A stretch of DNA of 17,837 bases from CAZTCJ01 sp964612085 (GTDB taxonomy: Bacteria; Pseudomonadota; Alphaproteobacteria; JAJFIK01). Numbering within the stretch: position 1 is the first letter of the stretch; every line of letters begins with the position of its first letter. The DNA lies in contig CAZTCJ010000074.1 of NCBI GenBank assembly GCA_964612085.1, positions 1-17,837 of the forward strand, written 5' to 3'. Position numbers and translations under genes: made by a program. The notes under the pieces are model-generated. The model did no database searches. It was not told the origin of the DNA and was given only the letters and a program-made list of their open reading frames with translations. Of this stretch, positions 7,522 through 14,882 are shown piece by piece.

Positions 7522-7917
7522 ATGGCGATCGCAGTCACCGCAGGGGCGCTTTATTTCGCGCTTATTTTCGCACTCGGCTTTGCGCTCGGCACGGTGCGCG
7601 TTCTCATTCTGGCGCCGTCTCTCGGCACACTGATCAGCACCCTCATCGAGTTGCCCGTGATTTTGGGCGCATCCTGGCTGGCCTGCGGCTGGCTGGTAAA
7701 CGCCTTCCGGGTTCCGAGCCGTCTGACGCCGCGCCTGATCATGGGCGCGACGGCCTTCGGTCTGCTGATGATCGCGGAAGCCGGCCTCTCAATCGCCGTC
7801 TTCGGCGAAACGCTTTCAAGCCATCTGGCCGCCTATGGCAGCCCTGACAAAGCGCTCGGGCTCGCCGGTCAGATCCTGTTCGCGGCCTTTCCCCTGATCA
7901 GGCGAAGGGCGCACTGA
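7522..7917 (+). CDS. Hypothetical integral membrane protein, about four helices
   Basis: 131 residues, strongly hydrophobic, with helices around 5-26, 32-58, 70-95 and 108-124, and a basic C terminus (IRRRAH). No catalytic motif is seen and I do not recognise a named family. The ATG at 7522 is preceded by GGGACGGG, an acceptable ribosome-binding site. It starts 27 bp after the SRAP gene on the same strand, so the two are probably cotranscribed. That does not establish a shared function. It ends 14 bp from the convergent gene at 7932, with no terminator visible between them. Confidence 0.7.
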   Translation: MAIAVTAGALYFALIFALGFALGTVRVLILAPSLGTLISTLIELPVILGASWLACGWLVNAFRVPSRLTPRLIMGATAFGLLMIAEAGLSIAVFGETLSSHLAAYGSPDKALGLAGQILFAAFPLIRRRAH

Positions 7918-7931
7918 AGGCCTGTCCGGGT

Positions 7932-8417
7932 TTACGACCGCTTCCCCGCGATACCCGCCAGCCAGCGCATGGCCAGCCCGAACAGCACCCCGCCGACAGA
8001 CCAGGTGACGAAGCCGATGGCCACGGTCTGGAGTGGCGCCAGCTCCGTCTCGCGCAGCAGGTTCCAGGTGGTCATGACCAGGAACAAGGGCCAGCCCCAC
8101 AGGATCAGGCCGTAAAACACCGATTGCCCCCAGGTGAAGACCGCGATCTGTTGACCGCGTTCGGCCGAGGACAGGCTCGTCGTGTCCGGCCCCCTGATGT
8201 CCAGGAGCGTGCCAAACAGAAGATTGAGCCCGTGGGCCAGCGCCAGTCCGATGCCGAGCGCCATAAAGAAGACCACCAGGCTGTTGAAGCCCTGTTCGGG
8301 CAGCGCGCCCATGCGCCCGGCCACCAGCAGGACGAAGCTCGCCAGCCCGGCGAATGTCCAGATGATGAAGCCCGTGCGCAAAAACACGATCTGCCGGTGC
8401 AGCACCAGATCCGTCAT
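7932..8417 (-). CDS. Hypothetical four-helix membrane protein
   Basis: 161 residues with four hydrophobic segments near 13-34, 45-70, 90-115 and 127-152, basic termini and a hydrophilic loop around 72-88 (DIRGPDTTSLSSAERGQ). I do not recognise a family. The ATG at 8417 has an AAGAAGGGG ribosome-binding site about 8 nt upstream. The open frame extends much further upstream (to about 9116), but that part lies antisense to the FKBP gene and lacks membrane-protein character, so it is excluded. It is divergent from the FKBP gene across 180 bp and convergent with the gene ending at 7917. Confidence 0.78.
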   Translation of the reverse strand: MTDLVLHRQIVFLRTGFIIWTFAGLASFVLLVAGRMGALPEQGFNSLVVFFMALGIGLALAHGLNLLFGTLLDIRGPDTTSLSSAERGQQIAVFTWGQSVFYGLILWGWPLFLVMTTWNLLRETELAPLQTVAIGFVTWSVGGVLFGLAMRWLAGIAGKRS

Positions 8418-8497
8418 TGGTAACCCCTTCTTTCCCACTGTCCCAATTTCGACCAACTTACCCAATCTTAAGGGGTCCGTCGCGGGCTCACACCACA

Positions 8498-8565
8498 TTC
8501 GGGTGGACAGGCCGGAGAACATGCCTTTCGATGGGCCCGCTTCACCCGAAAGGGGTATCTTTTTT
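8498..8565 (+). promoter_or_regulatory. Possible alternative-structure leader of the FKBP gene
   Basis: TTCGGGTG (8498-8505) is exactly complementary to CACCCGAA (8543-8550). The second arm also takes part in a small local hairpin, ACCC-GAAA-GGGGT (8544-8556), followed shortly by six T (8560-8565), 32 nt before the FKBP start. The two pairings exclude each other, resembling an attenuator. The local stem is only 4 bp plus a bulge, so this is weak. Confidence 0.2.
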
Positions 8566-8597
8566 AAGAGTGTAAAGACGCCAAGAAAGGACTGCTC

Positions 8598-9047
8598 ATG
8601 ATCCGCTCGCTTTCCCGCATCGCGCTGGGCATCGGCCTCGCCGCCGGCCTGAGCGTGTCGGCTTCGGCCAACCCGCAAAAGGATTTCCTCACCGAGAACG
8701 CCAAGAAGGACGGCGTGACCGTGACCGACAGCGGCCTGCAATACCGCGTGATCAAGGAAGGCAGCGGCAAGTCGCCGTCCGCCACCGATACGGTCAAGGT
8801 TCACTACGAAGGCAAGCTGATCAACGGCAATAAATTCGACAGCTCCTACGACCGGGGCCGCCCGATCGAATTCGGCCTGAACCAGGTCATCGCCGGCTGG
8901 ACCGAAGGCGTGCAGCTCATGAAGGAAGGCGCGATTTACGAATTCGTCATCCCCTCCGACCTCGCCTATGGCGAGCGGGGCGCGGGCGCGTCCATCCCCG
9001 GCGGCGCCACGCTGATCTTCGAAGTGGAACTCTTCGAAGTGAAATAA
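8598..9047 (+). CDS. Exported FKBP-type peptidyl-prolyl cis-trans isomerase
   Basis: 149 residues. Residues 1-24 form a Sec signal peptide (basic MIRSLSR, hydrophobic core, cleavage likely after the ASA at 22-24), so it should act in the periplasm on folding of exported proteins. A short linker leads to one FKBP domain (about 58-149) with the family pattern VHYEGKL, FDSSYDRG, FGLNQVIAGWTEGVQLM and YGERGAGASIPGGATLIFEVEL; the aromatic drug/proline pocket is preserved. The GLQYRVIKEGSG lead-in is typical of FkpA/FklB-like proteins, though there is no long dimerisation domain. The ATG at 8598 follows AAGGA. A strong intrinsic terminator lies 46 bp after the stop, so it is probably transcribed alone. 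A 17-bp tandem duplication spans the stop codon. Confidence 0.93.
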   Translation: MIRSLSRIALGIGLAAGLSVSASANPQKDFLTENAKKDGVTVTDSGLQYRVIKEGSGKSPSATDTVKVHYEGKLINGNKFDSSYDRGRPIEFGLNQVIAGWTEGVQLMKEGAIYEFVIPSDLAYGERGAGASIPGGATLIFEVELFEVK

Positions 9048-9070
9048 ACGGGGAAGTGAAATAACCGGGC
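9037..9070 (+). repeat. 17-bp tandem duplication across the FKBP stop codon
   Basis: GAAGTGAAATAAACGGG (from 9037) is followed by GAAGTGAAATAACCGGG (from 9054), differing at one base. The first copy contains the last codons and the TAA; the second repeats them beyond the stop, encoding a redundant in-sequence EVK-stop. It looks like a recent slippage or duplication event with no effect on the protein. Confidence 0.75.
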
Positions 9071-9092
9071 CGGGCCTCTCCTGGAACGAGAG

Positions 9093-9129
9093 AAAGCCGC
9101 GGGATGGCAAAACCATCGCGCGGCTTTTT
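9093..9129 (+). terminator. Rho-independent terminator after the FKBP gene
   Basis: Near-perfect stem AAAGCCGCG-g-GATGG / CCATC-g-CGCGGCTTT around a CAAAA loop, ending in five T. The stem is about 14 bp and GC-rich, 46 bp after the FKBP stop. The T tract is on the plus strand, so it ends FKBP transcription and insulates the acyl-CoA synthetase downstream; the A tract on the other side makes weak reverse function possible. Confidence 0.9.
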
Positions 9130-9225
9130 CATAGGTTTCCCCCATCGCCCCGTCTTTCCCCCTCCCCAAAACCGCTGGGCCGCGTAAACTCAAGGCAAAG
9201 TAATACCTGACCTGGGGAGAACGCG

Positions 9226-10794
9226 ATGTACGATCTCAGCCGCATTGGATCCATAGCCGACATTGTCCGGGTGGGCGCGCAGGACCGGCCGGACGTGGCG
9301 GCCCTGGTGATGGACGGCGATGTCACCACATACGGCCAGCTCGACCGGCGCGCCAGCAAGGTGGCCAACGGTCTGCTGGCCCTCGGGCTGAAGCCGGGCG
9401 ACCGGGTCGGCTTTATCGGCAAAAACTCGACCGCCTATTTTGAAATCCTGTTCGGCGCGCTGAAGGCCCGCGGCGTGGTGGTCGGCGTCAATTCCCGGCT
9501 CGCGGGCCCGGAAGTCGCCTATGTCCTGAACGATGCCAAGGCGAACGTCCTGTTCGTGGGCGCGGAGTTCGTCGATCTCATCGAAAAGATCCGGGATCAG
9601 ATTCCGGGCGTGCACACCATCGTCGCCATCGATGGCGGCCACGGCGAGTGGCCCGCCTATGAGAGCTGGCGCTTCCCGTTGAACGACGCGGACCCCAAGC
9701 TCGTCCATGACGCCCAGGACGACATCATCCAGCTTTATACCAGCGGCACCACGGGCCATCCCAAGGGCGTTCAGCTCACGAACCATAATTATCTCGCCGT
9801 GCTCGAGATCGGCCAGAACGCGGGCTGGGGCGATTGGGAGGAAGGCGCGGTCAATATCGTCGCCATGCCGCTTTTCCACGTGGCCGGCGTCAATATCGGG
9901 GTGATCGGGCTGGCCCATGGCTGCCGTAACGTCATTCTGAAGGATGTGGATCCCGGCGTGATCCTGGATCTGATCGAACGGGAACGCATCCAGATCATGT
10001 TCGTGGTGCCGGCGGTGATCAATTTCCTGGTGCTGCACCCGAAAGCACAGACCACGGATTTCTCGAGCCTCGAAATGGTAGTCTACGGCGCCTCACCCAT
10101 CGCGGAAGATCTGATCGTCCAGGCCCAGACCATGATGGACTGCGATTTCATCCAGGTCTACGGCATGACGGAAACGTCCGGTTGCGGCACCTATCTGGCG
10201 CCGGAGGATCACGATCCGGCGCGCGGCAAGCTGCGCTCCTGCGGCAAGCCGGGACCCGGCGTCGAGGTCAAGATCGGCGACGAGACCGGCAAGACCCTGC
10301 CGCCCGGCCAGGTGGGCGAGATCATGATCCGCTGCGATGCGGTGATGAAAGGCTACTGGAACCGTCCGGAGGCAACGCGCGACTCCGTCACCGACGGCTG
10401 GATGCGCACGGGCGATGCGGGCTATACGGACGAAGAAGGCTACATCTTCATCTACGACCGGGTGAAGGACATGATCGTCTCCGGCGGCGAGAACGTCTAT
10501 CCGGCGGAAGTGGAAAACGCGTTGTTCGCCCACCCGGCCATCGCCGATGTGGCCGTGATCGGCGTGCCGGACGAGAAATGGGGCGAGGCGGTCAAGGCCA
10601 TCGTCGTCCTGAAACCCGGCATGGAGGCGACGGAAGAAGAGATCCAGGCCTTCGCGCGGGAACGGATCGCGGGCTTCAAAGTGCCGAAATCGGTGGATTT
10701 CGCCGACATGCTGCCGCGCAATCCGTCGGGCAAGGTGCTGCGCCGGGAGCTGCGGGATCCCTATTGGGAAGGCACGGACCGCCGAGTGAACTGA
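9226..10794 (+). CDS. Class I acyl-CoA synthetase (AMP-forming fatty acid-CoA ligase)
   Basis: 522-residue ANL-superfamily enzyme that activates a carboxylic acid to acyl-AMP and then acyl-CoA. Core motifs are complete: phosphate loop YTSGTTGHPK (171-180), YGMTETSG in the middle third, TGDAGYTDEEGY, the hinge DRVKDMIVSGGENVYPAEVE, and the C-terminal PRNPSGKVLRREL whose Lys (about 503) makes the adenylate. Length and motifs suit medium/long-chain or aromatic/cyclic acid ligases; the substrate cannot be read from sequence. The ATG at 9226 has a GGGGAG ribosome-binding site. It stands alone between the FKBP terminator and a convergent minus-strand operon. No acyl-CoA dehydrogenase or other β-oxidation gene is adjacent, though the methylmalonyl-CoA mutase elsewhere in the window could serve odd-chain products. 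Confidence 0.92.
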   Translation: MYDLSRIGSIADIVRVGAQDRPDVAALVMDGDVTTYGQLDRRASKVANGLLALGLKPGDRVGFIGKNSTAYFEILFGALKARGVVVGVNSRLAGPEVAYVLNDAKANVLFVGAEFVDLIEKIRDQIPGVHTIVAIDGGHGEWPAYESWRFPLNDADPKLVHDAQDDIIQLYTSGTTGHPKGVQLTNHNYLAVLEIGQNAGWGDWEEGAVNIVAMPLFHVAGVNIGVIGLAHGCRNVILKDVDPGVILDLIERERIQIMFVVPAVINFLVLHPKAQTTDFSSLEMVVYGASPIAEDLIVQAQTMMDCDFIQVYGMTETSGCGTYLAPEDHDPARGKLRSCGKPGPGVEVKIGDETGKTLPPGQVGEIMIRCDAVMKGYWNRPEATRDSVTDGWMRTGDAGYTDEEGYIFIYDRVKDMIVSGGENVYPAEVENALFAHPAIADVAVIGVPDEKWGEAVKAIVVLKPGMEATEEEIQAFARERIAGFKVPKSVDFADMLPRNPSGKVLRRELRDPYWEGTDRRVN

Positions 10795-10826
10795 CGGTCC
10801 GCCCACCAGCTTTGCGGCTCTGCCCT

Positions 10827-11081
10827 TTACGACTTACGCCCGGCCGAGATGGTCACGATGGCCGCGATGACGCTGACCACGGCGGCAATCAGCGACATGA
10901 AATCGCTGGCGACCGCCAGGAGCTGACGCGGACGGGCCCTGGCCCCTTCCGTATCGCTCAAGGAACGCCGGGCGGCGTCGAAGGCCTGCTCACCGCCCTG
11001 GGGTGCTGCAAAAAAGACATACAGGCACAAGCCCGCCACGATCAGAAAGAACAGAAACAAAATCACACGCCAAAAGGACAT
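10827..11081 (-). CDS. Small two-helix membrane protein of unknown function
   Basis: 84 residues. There is one hydrophobic helix at about 3-26 (rich in F, L and V), a charged middle (33-52, AFDAARRSLSDTEGARARPR) and a second helix at about 56-78, ending in a basic tail. No family recognised. The ATG at 11081 has a GAGAGGGTGG ribosome-binding stretch. It begins 39 bp after the IlvX-like gene on the same strand, so it is likely the last gene of that operon. The hairpin-like topology with a cytoplasmic or periplasmic arginine-rich loop suggests an accessory or structural membrane peptide, but nothing in the sequence fixes a role. Confidence 0.7.
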   Translation of the reverse strand: MSFWRVILFLFFLIVAGLCLYVFFAAPQGGEQAFDAARRSLSDTEGARARPRQLLAVASDFMSLIAAVVSVIAAIVTISAGRKS

Positions 11082-11120
11082 GGCACCACCCTCTCGTCGG
11101 ACCCCGGAAGTATTCCGAAG

Positions 11121-12668
11121 TCAAATCACCGCTTCGATCAGCATAGGCCCTTTATGGGCAAGCCCCCGCTGCATGGCCGCCACGAAATCCTCCGCCGTCG
11201 CCGCCCGCAGGGCCGGCACGCCCATGCCTTCCGACAGTTTCACGAAATCGAGGTCGGGCTGGCCGATATCGAGCATGGACAGCGCCTTGGGACCCGGATT
11301 TTCCGCCCCCACCCGCGCCAGTTCGATATTGAGGATCGCATAGGACCGGTTGGCGAAGACGATGCTCAGCACGTCAAGGTTTTCCCGCGCCATGGTCCAC
11401 AGCGCCTGCACCGTATACATGCCCGAGCCGTCGCCTTCGAGGGCGATCACCTTGCGGTCGGGACAGGCAATGGCCGCACCCGCCGCCATGGGCAGGCCGA
11501 GACCGATGGCCCCGCCGGTCAGGTTCAACCAGTCATGGGGCGGACAGCCCAGCGTATGCAGGAAACAGTGAATGGCGCCGGTCACGCCCTCATCGGCGAC
11601 GATGGCGTTTTCCGGCATCAGCGCGCCCAGCGCCCGGCCGATGGCATCGGGCGTCAAAGGTCCCGGTTCGGGCAGATCGGGCCGCATCAGACCCTGACGG
11701 TCGGCCACCGTATTGCCCACACCGACGGCTTGAGCGAACTGGTCGAGCGCCGCCGCCACGTCCTCGCTGGGCGCGGCCAGGAACAGGGTTTCGCAGCCCT
11801 CGGGCACCAGCAGGCTCGGCTTGCCCGGATAGGCGAAGAAGGCCACCGGCCGGTCCGTTCCCACAAAGATCATCAGATCGGTGCCGGCGAACGCGTCGAG
11901 CGCCATCTCGCCGAAATAGGGAACCGGCATGGCGAGCGCCCGGCCCGCGCCCCGTTCGATCCGCTGGTTGAAGGTGTCGCTGTAAAGGGCCGCCCCCGTC
12001 GCCTTGGCGATACGGCCCGCGATCTCCAGCGTATCGGCGCGCATGGCCCGGCCGCCTAAAAGCAGCATGGGTTTTTGCGCCGCCTTGAGGGCCTGGGCCA
12101 CCCGTTCGATGCGGTCGGCGGGCACTTGCGGCACGTCCGGCACGGCCATGGGCGCCACCGGATCGGAGCCTTCCGTCCACGCCGTATCGGCGGGCACGGC
12201 GAGCGTCGCGATCTGTCCCGGCGCCGTGCGGGCCGCCGCCACCGCTTCCGCGCCGAGCCGCGCCAGCGCCGTGCTCGAGGTCGCCGCCTTGTACCAGGCG
12301 GAGACGGGCCGGGCGACGCCTTCCAGATCGCTCGTCAGCGGCGCGTCGTATTGCAGATGATAGGTCGCATGATCGCCGACGATATTGACGATGGGCGAGC
12401 GCGCGCGCCGGGCATTGTGCAGATTGGCGATGCCGTTGCCCAGACCGGGCCCCAGATGCAACAGCGTGCAGGCGGGCTTTTCCGCCATGCGGGCATAGCC
12501 GTCCGCCGCCCCGGTGACGACGCCTTCGAACAAGCCCAGCACGGGCCGCATGCCGGGCACCTGATCGATGGCGGCCACCAGATGCATTTCCGAGGTGCCG
12601 GGATTGGTGAAACAGACTTCGACCCCGCTTGCGACCAGGGTGCGGATCAGACTCTGTGCGCCGTTCAC
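11121..12668 (-). CDS. Acetolactate synthase-like thiamine diphosphate enzyme (IlvX-like)
   Basis: 515-residue ThDP enzyme in three domains: pyrimidine-binding (1-165), central (about 180-310) and pyrophosphate-binding (345-515). E48 (LFEGVVTGAADGYAR) is the cofactor-activating glutamate. The ThDP/Mg motif starts at G412-D413-G414 and ends at N440. From memory it resembles mycobacterial IlvX closely in length (515) and opening (MNGAQ...CFTNPGTSEMH). It is shorter than true IlvB/IlvG (about 570-600) and no ilvN regulatory subunit is nearby, so branched-chain synthesis is not assured; a 2-oxoacid decarboxylase or carboligase is equally possible. The start is GTG at 12668, with GGAGG about 8 nt upstream; no conserved upstream residues exist. 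It sits 43 bp after the LysE gene, probably in one operon. Confidence 0.85.
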   Translation of the reverse strand: MNGAQSLIRTLVASGVEVCFTNPGTSEMHLVAAIDQVPGMRPVLGLFEGVVTGAADGYARMAEKPACTLLHLGPGLGNGIANLHNARRARSPIVNIVGDHATYHLQYDAPLTSDLEGVARPVSAWYKAATSSTALARLGAEAVAAARTAPGQIATLAVPADTAWTEGSDPVAPMAVPDVPQVPADRIERVAQALKAAQKPMLLLGGRAMRADTLEIAGRIAKATGAALYSDTFNQRIERGAGRALAMPVPYFGEMALDAFAGTDLMIFVGTDRPVAFFAYPGKPSLLVPEGCETLFLAAPSEDVAAALDQFAQAVGVGNTVADRQGLMRPDLPEPGPLTPDAIGRALGALMPENAIVADEGVTGAIHCFLHTLGCPPHDWLNLTGGAIGLGLPMAAGAAIACPDRKVIALEGDGSGMYTVQALWTMARENLDVLSIVFANRSYAILNIELARVGAENPGPKALSMLDIGQPDLDFVKLSEGMGVPALRAATAEDFVAAMQRGLAHKGPMLIEAVI

Positions 12669-12711
12669 GGGGCCAGCCTCCAGGTTTCATGAGTCAGGGA
12701 AGGGAATTCAA

Positions 12712-13374
12712 TCACGTAAAGGCGTTCCAGGCGACCCGGGCGAGCACCACAACGCCGAACACGGTAACCAGCACGCCGGAGCCCTGATTGATCAGCCGCA
12801 GGCGCTTGAAATTCATCTTGCCTTTGAAGAGGCCCATGACGCCGGTCAGCATCGCCCACCACAGCGTCGAACCCAGCACCACAGAGCCCACCAGCACGGT
12901 CGCCGAGCCGTAAGAGGCATTGGCCGTCAGACTGGCGCCCATGCCCGAAAAGATCGCCACGAAGCCCAGCATGGTGGCCGGATTGGAGATCGTCAGAAAG
13001 AACGTGGAGGCCACCGCCGTGGCCAGATCCGCCGAACCGCCATTGACCGGCAGGCTCACATCGGCCGGGTTCATGTAAGGCCGGGGATTGGAATAGAAGG
13101 TGTGGACCCCCATGCCGATCAGCACAAGGCCGCCGGCGGTCTCGAACCAGCCCGCATGGCCCTCGATGAAGGACGACACCGCCGTCAGGCCGAAAGCCAC
13201 GATAACGGCGAAAACGCCGTCGCCAAGGGCCGCGCCCGTGCCCGACAGGAAGCCGTTGAGCTTGCCGAACGCCAGGGTCCGGCGGATGCAGATGAGGTTC
13301 ACAGGTCCGACCGGCGCGGCGACGATAATGCCGATAAAAATGCCGCTGACGATCAAGACCAGCCAATCGAGCAT
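12712..13374 (-). CDS. LysE/RhtB-family amino acid exporter
   Basis: 220-residue inner-membrane protein with six likely helices. The LysE-superfamily signatures are present: PVGPVN at 21-26 ending the first helix, GTGAALGD (45-52) and the NPATM motif (131-135). Members export amino acids or small metabolites by proton exchange; the substrate is unknown. The ATG at 13374 (MLDWLVLIV) matches the family N terminus and has AAGGGAAG upstream. A longer frame from 13425 adds 17 hydrophilic residues without support. It is the first gene of a minus-strand set with the ThDP enzyme (43 bp) and a small membrane protein, so export of a product or precursor of that enzyme is a reasonable guess. Confidence 0.88.
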   Translation of the reverse strand: MLDWLVLIVSGIFIGIIVAAPVGPVNLICIRRTLAFGKLNGFLSGTGAALGDGVFAVIVAFGLTAVSSFIEGHAGWFETAGGLVLIGMGVHTFYSNPRPYMNPADVSLPVNGGSADLATAVASTFFLTISNPATMLGFVAIFSGMGASLTANASYGSATVLVGSVVLGSTLWWAMLTGVMGLFKGKMNFKRLRLINQGSGVLVTVFGVVVLARVAWNAFT

Positions 13375-13755
13375 GGAGAGGTTCTTCCCTTTAGCGCCGT
13401 GCGCCAGGACCCCTTTCAGTCCCACGCCGGGCGGCGCCTGTCTGTCTGCCCTGCCCGGATCCGCTCTTTCGTTCCGCCTGTGCGCCTTTACGGCTTATGG
13501 CCGGATGAGCAGTCTTTCCGAAGACAGGCAGCAGCCTGCGTTTCCTTCCCTTTCGGATGGGTAGCACAGGTCTCGTCCGGGCCCAATGCTCCGTCCATGG
13601 ATTTTATCTCACTTTTGGCACTCTCTCCATAATACTGCTAACATCGTTGCGTCATGGCTCGTCATTAGGGTTTTTTATTGCGCCAAACCCCTGGACAGAC
13701 GCATGATTTAATCCATACTCATAGGACGAGGGGCAACGAAAGACGAGGATTTGGC
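13375..13755. other. Divergent spacer between the LysE gene and usg
   Basis: 381 bp with no supported gene. On the plus strand TTGGCA (13615-13620) is followed after 18 bp by TAACAT (13639-13644), a moderate promoter candidate for usg about 110 bp before its start. A six-T tract at 13671-13676 lacks a stem. The left half is C/T-rich and must hold the LysE promoter, but I cannot pick one. No tRNA-like or palindromic structure was seen. Confidence 0.5.
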
Positions 13756-14016
13756 ATGTCTTTTACGCAGCAGATCGACGGATACCGGCTGACAACGGCG
13801 GAAATTCTCTATCACATGCCCGATCACCCCAAGCTGCTTCAGACCTTCATCTGGCAGGATTACGACATTGCGCCGCGCTATCCGGTGCTCAGCAAGTTCC
13901 TGAAATTCTGGCAGGACAATCTGGACGGCAAGCTGCACACGGTGAGCGTGGCCTCGCGCAAGCTGATCACGCCGGGCGATATCGGCTTCACGGACGCGGA
14001 AGCGACCCTGCATTAG
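13756..14016 (+). CDS. usg: Usg-family protein
   Basis: 86 residues matching the Usg-like family, named after the gene upstream of trpF in Caulobacter and largely limited to alphaproteobacteria. The conserved core is LTTAEILYHMPDHPKLLQTFIWQDYDIAPRYPVLSKFLKFW, with the usual SRKLITPGDI near the end; full family length. The biochemical role is unknown. Start at ATG 13756, with GAGG 8 nt upstream. The upstream part of the open frame (from 13678) has no family similarity. No trp gene lies nearby here, so the usual neighbourhood is not kept. It is followed by a 339-bp convergent gap. Confidence 0.9.
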   Translation: MSFTQQIDGYRLTTAEILYHMPDHPKLLQTFIWQDYDIAPRYPVLSKFLKFWQDNLDGKLHTVSVASRKLITPGDIGFTDAEATLH

Positions 14017-14355
14017 AGCCTTCAACCCTGACCGGGCGAAACCACCCTGTGCCGGACGGCCTATCTATCTATGAATGACACCTTGGATGTCACATGGGAT
14101 GGGATGTTCGGTCACCCCTTTGGCAGGGGACTGAATCCGCTTGGACACCGCTTCTGCCGTGACAGGAGTGGGCATAGCGATGGTTTTTAGGGAAGCATGG
14201 TAAGAAAGCACAAAATGCATCTGCCCCGCAGACGGCCTTTTGGACTGTCAGCGGGGCAAATGATCCCAGAACAGGGAAACAGCAGTATGTCAGCACAGAT
14301 CGTTTATAATTCTAGCGCCAAAAACTGACTGCCTCACTATCGGTGTGCACTTTCG
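14017..14355. other. Convergent gap of lower GC after usg
   Basis: 339 bp between the ends of usg and the DUF892 gene, visibly less GC-rich than the surroundings. It contains a strong hairpin (14222-14258), a TATAAT-like hexamer near 14304 and a short tetranucleotide run (CTATCTATCTATG, 14061-14073). A 36-codon minus-strand frame (14065-14175, beginning MPTPVTAEAVSKR) has plausible codons but no ribosome-binding site. I see no supported gene. A small RNA or a decayed gene is possible. Confidence 0.5.
14222..14258. repeat. Strong inverted repeat in the usg/DUF892 gap
   Basis: Arms TGCCCCGC (14222-14229) and GCGGGGCA (14251-14258) are perfectly complementary. Inside them, after an A/A mismatch, GACGGCC pairs with GGACTGTC (one wobble, one bulge) around a TTTT loop, giving about 15 bp of stem. 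It lies between convergent genes and so could stop both transcripts, but neither side has a proper T tract (minus side has GATGCATTTTG). It could also be part of a small RNA. Confidence 0.6.
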
Positions 14356-14850
14356 TTAGACCGCCTGCTTGTTTACTTCGCCTACGGCGATACGCGTCAT
14401 TTCGCTGTCGCCATGATAGGTGTTGTCGAGACAGGTCTGCAGTTTCTGCACCTCGTCGCCCAAATCCAGCCGGCGCGCGAACGCCACGACACAGCCATAT
14501 CCCGCTAAAGCGTAATGAGTCATACGCTGATATTGCGTGATGATTACGGCATCGCGCACATCATTGTCCGTGAACTCAGCTTCCAGGGCATGGGCGTGTG
14601 CTTCTTTCACAATGCCTTCCATGCCCTTGCAAAACTCGCCCGTCGGTTCGGCGCCATGACCCTTGATCAGCGTGCCAAGTACCTCAAGACCGTCATTGAT
14701 GCCTTTGACGCCTCGGTCGAGTGCGGCCTTCAACTCGTTGTTTTGGGCTTGCTCGGCCATCTTGGCGGTCGCCGACAAAGCCTGACGGTTCGCACTGTAG
14801 AGGTCCTGCAACTGATCGATATAAACGTCTTTCAGATTTTCGAATGCCAT
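14356..14850 (-). CDS. DUF892/YciF-type ferritin-like stress protein with lost metal ligands
   Basis: 164 residues of the YciE/YciF (DUF892) ferritin-like four-helix family: opening LKDVYIDQLQDLYSANRQAL, then NNELKAAL, DVRDAVIITQYQRMTHYALAGYG (97-119) and the last helix. Compared with the family pattern from memory, the iron-ligand positions are substituted: N21 for the Glu of AEKQ, GVKGI (47-51) for the His/Glu-rich EHLEET, T111 and A114 around the remaining H112, and T144 near the last carboxylate. It is probably not a di-iron protein. The ATG at 14850 has an AGGAGGT ribosome-binding site. An EcfG-type promoter directly upstream fits the stress association of the family. It lies 127 bp after pyrC on the same strand but should be transcribed separately. 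Confidence 0.88.
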   Translation of the reverse strand: MAFENLKDVYIDQLQDLYSANRQALSATAKMAEQAQNNELKAALDRGVKGINDGLEVLGTLIKGHGAEPTGEFCKGMEGIVKEAHAHALEAEFTDNDVRDAVIITQYQRMTHYALAGYGCVVAFARRLDLGDEVQKLQTCLDNTYHGDSEMTRIAVGEVNKQAV

Positions 14851-14882
14851 GTATACCTCCTATTTTCGCGCGGCAAAGAGGA

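Noticed and set aside
8418..9116. Upstream extension of the minus-strand membrane-protein frame
   Set aside because: It lies opposite the FKBP gene; the internal ATG at 8417 has a good ribosome-binding site and starts the membrane-like part.
10182..12059. 625-codon plus-strand frame across the acyl-CoA synthetase end and the ThDP gene
   Set aside because: Runs out of frame with one real gene and antisense to others; low-complexity Arg/Gly/His composition and no family similarity.
13375..13425. 17-residue N-terminal extension of the LysE protein
   Set aside because: Hydrophilic, unconserved, and places residues before the first transmembrane helix where the family starts at MLDW-like sequence.
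14065..14175. 36-codon minus-strand frame (MPTPVTAEAVSKR...)
   Set aside because: Codon choice looks plausible but there is no ribosome-binding site, no promoter and no known homologue; noted only in the gap entry.
14090..14296. 68-codon minus-strand frame in the convergent gap
   Set aside because: Cys/His/Pro-rich composition, no ribosome-binding site and it covers the strong hairpin; looks like chance.
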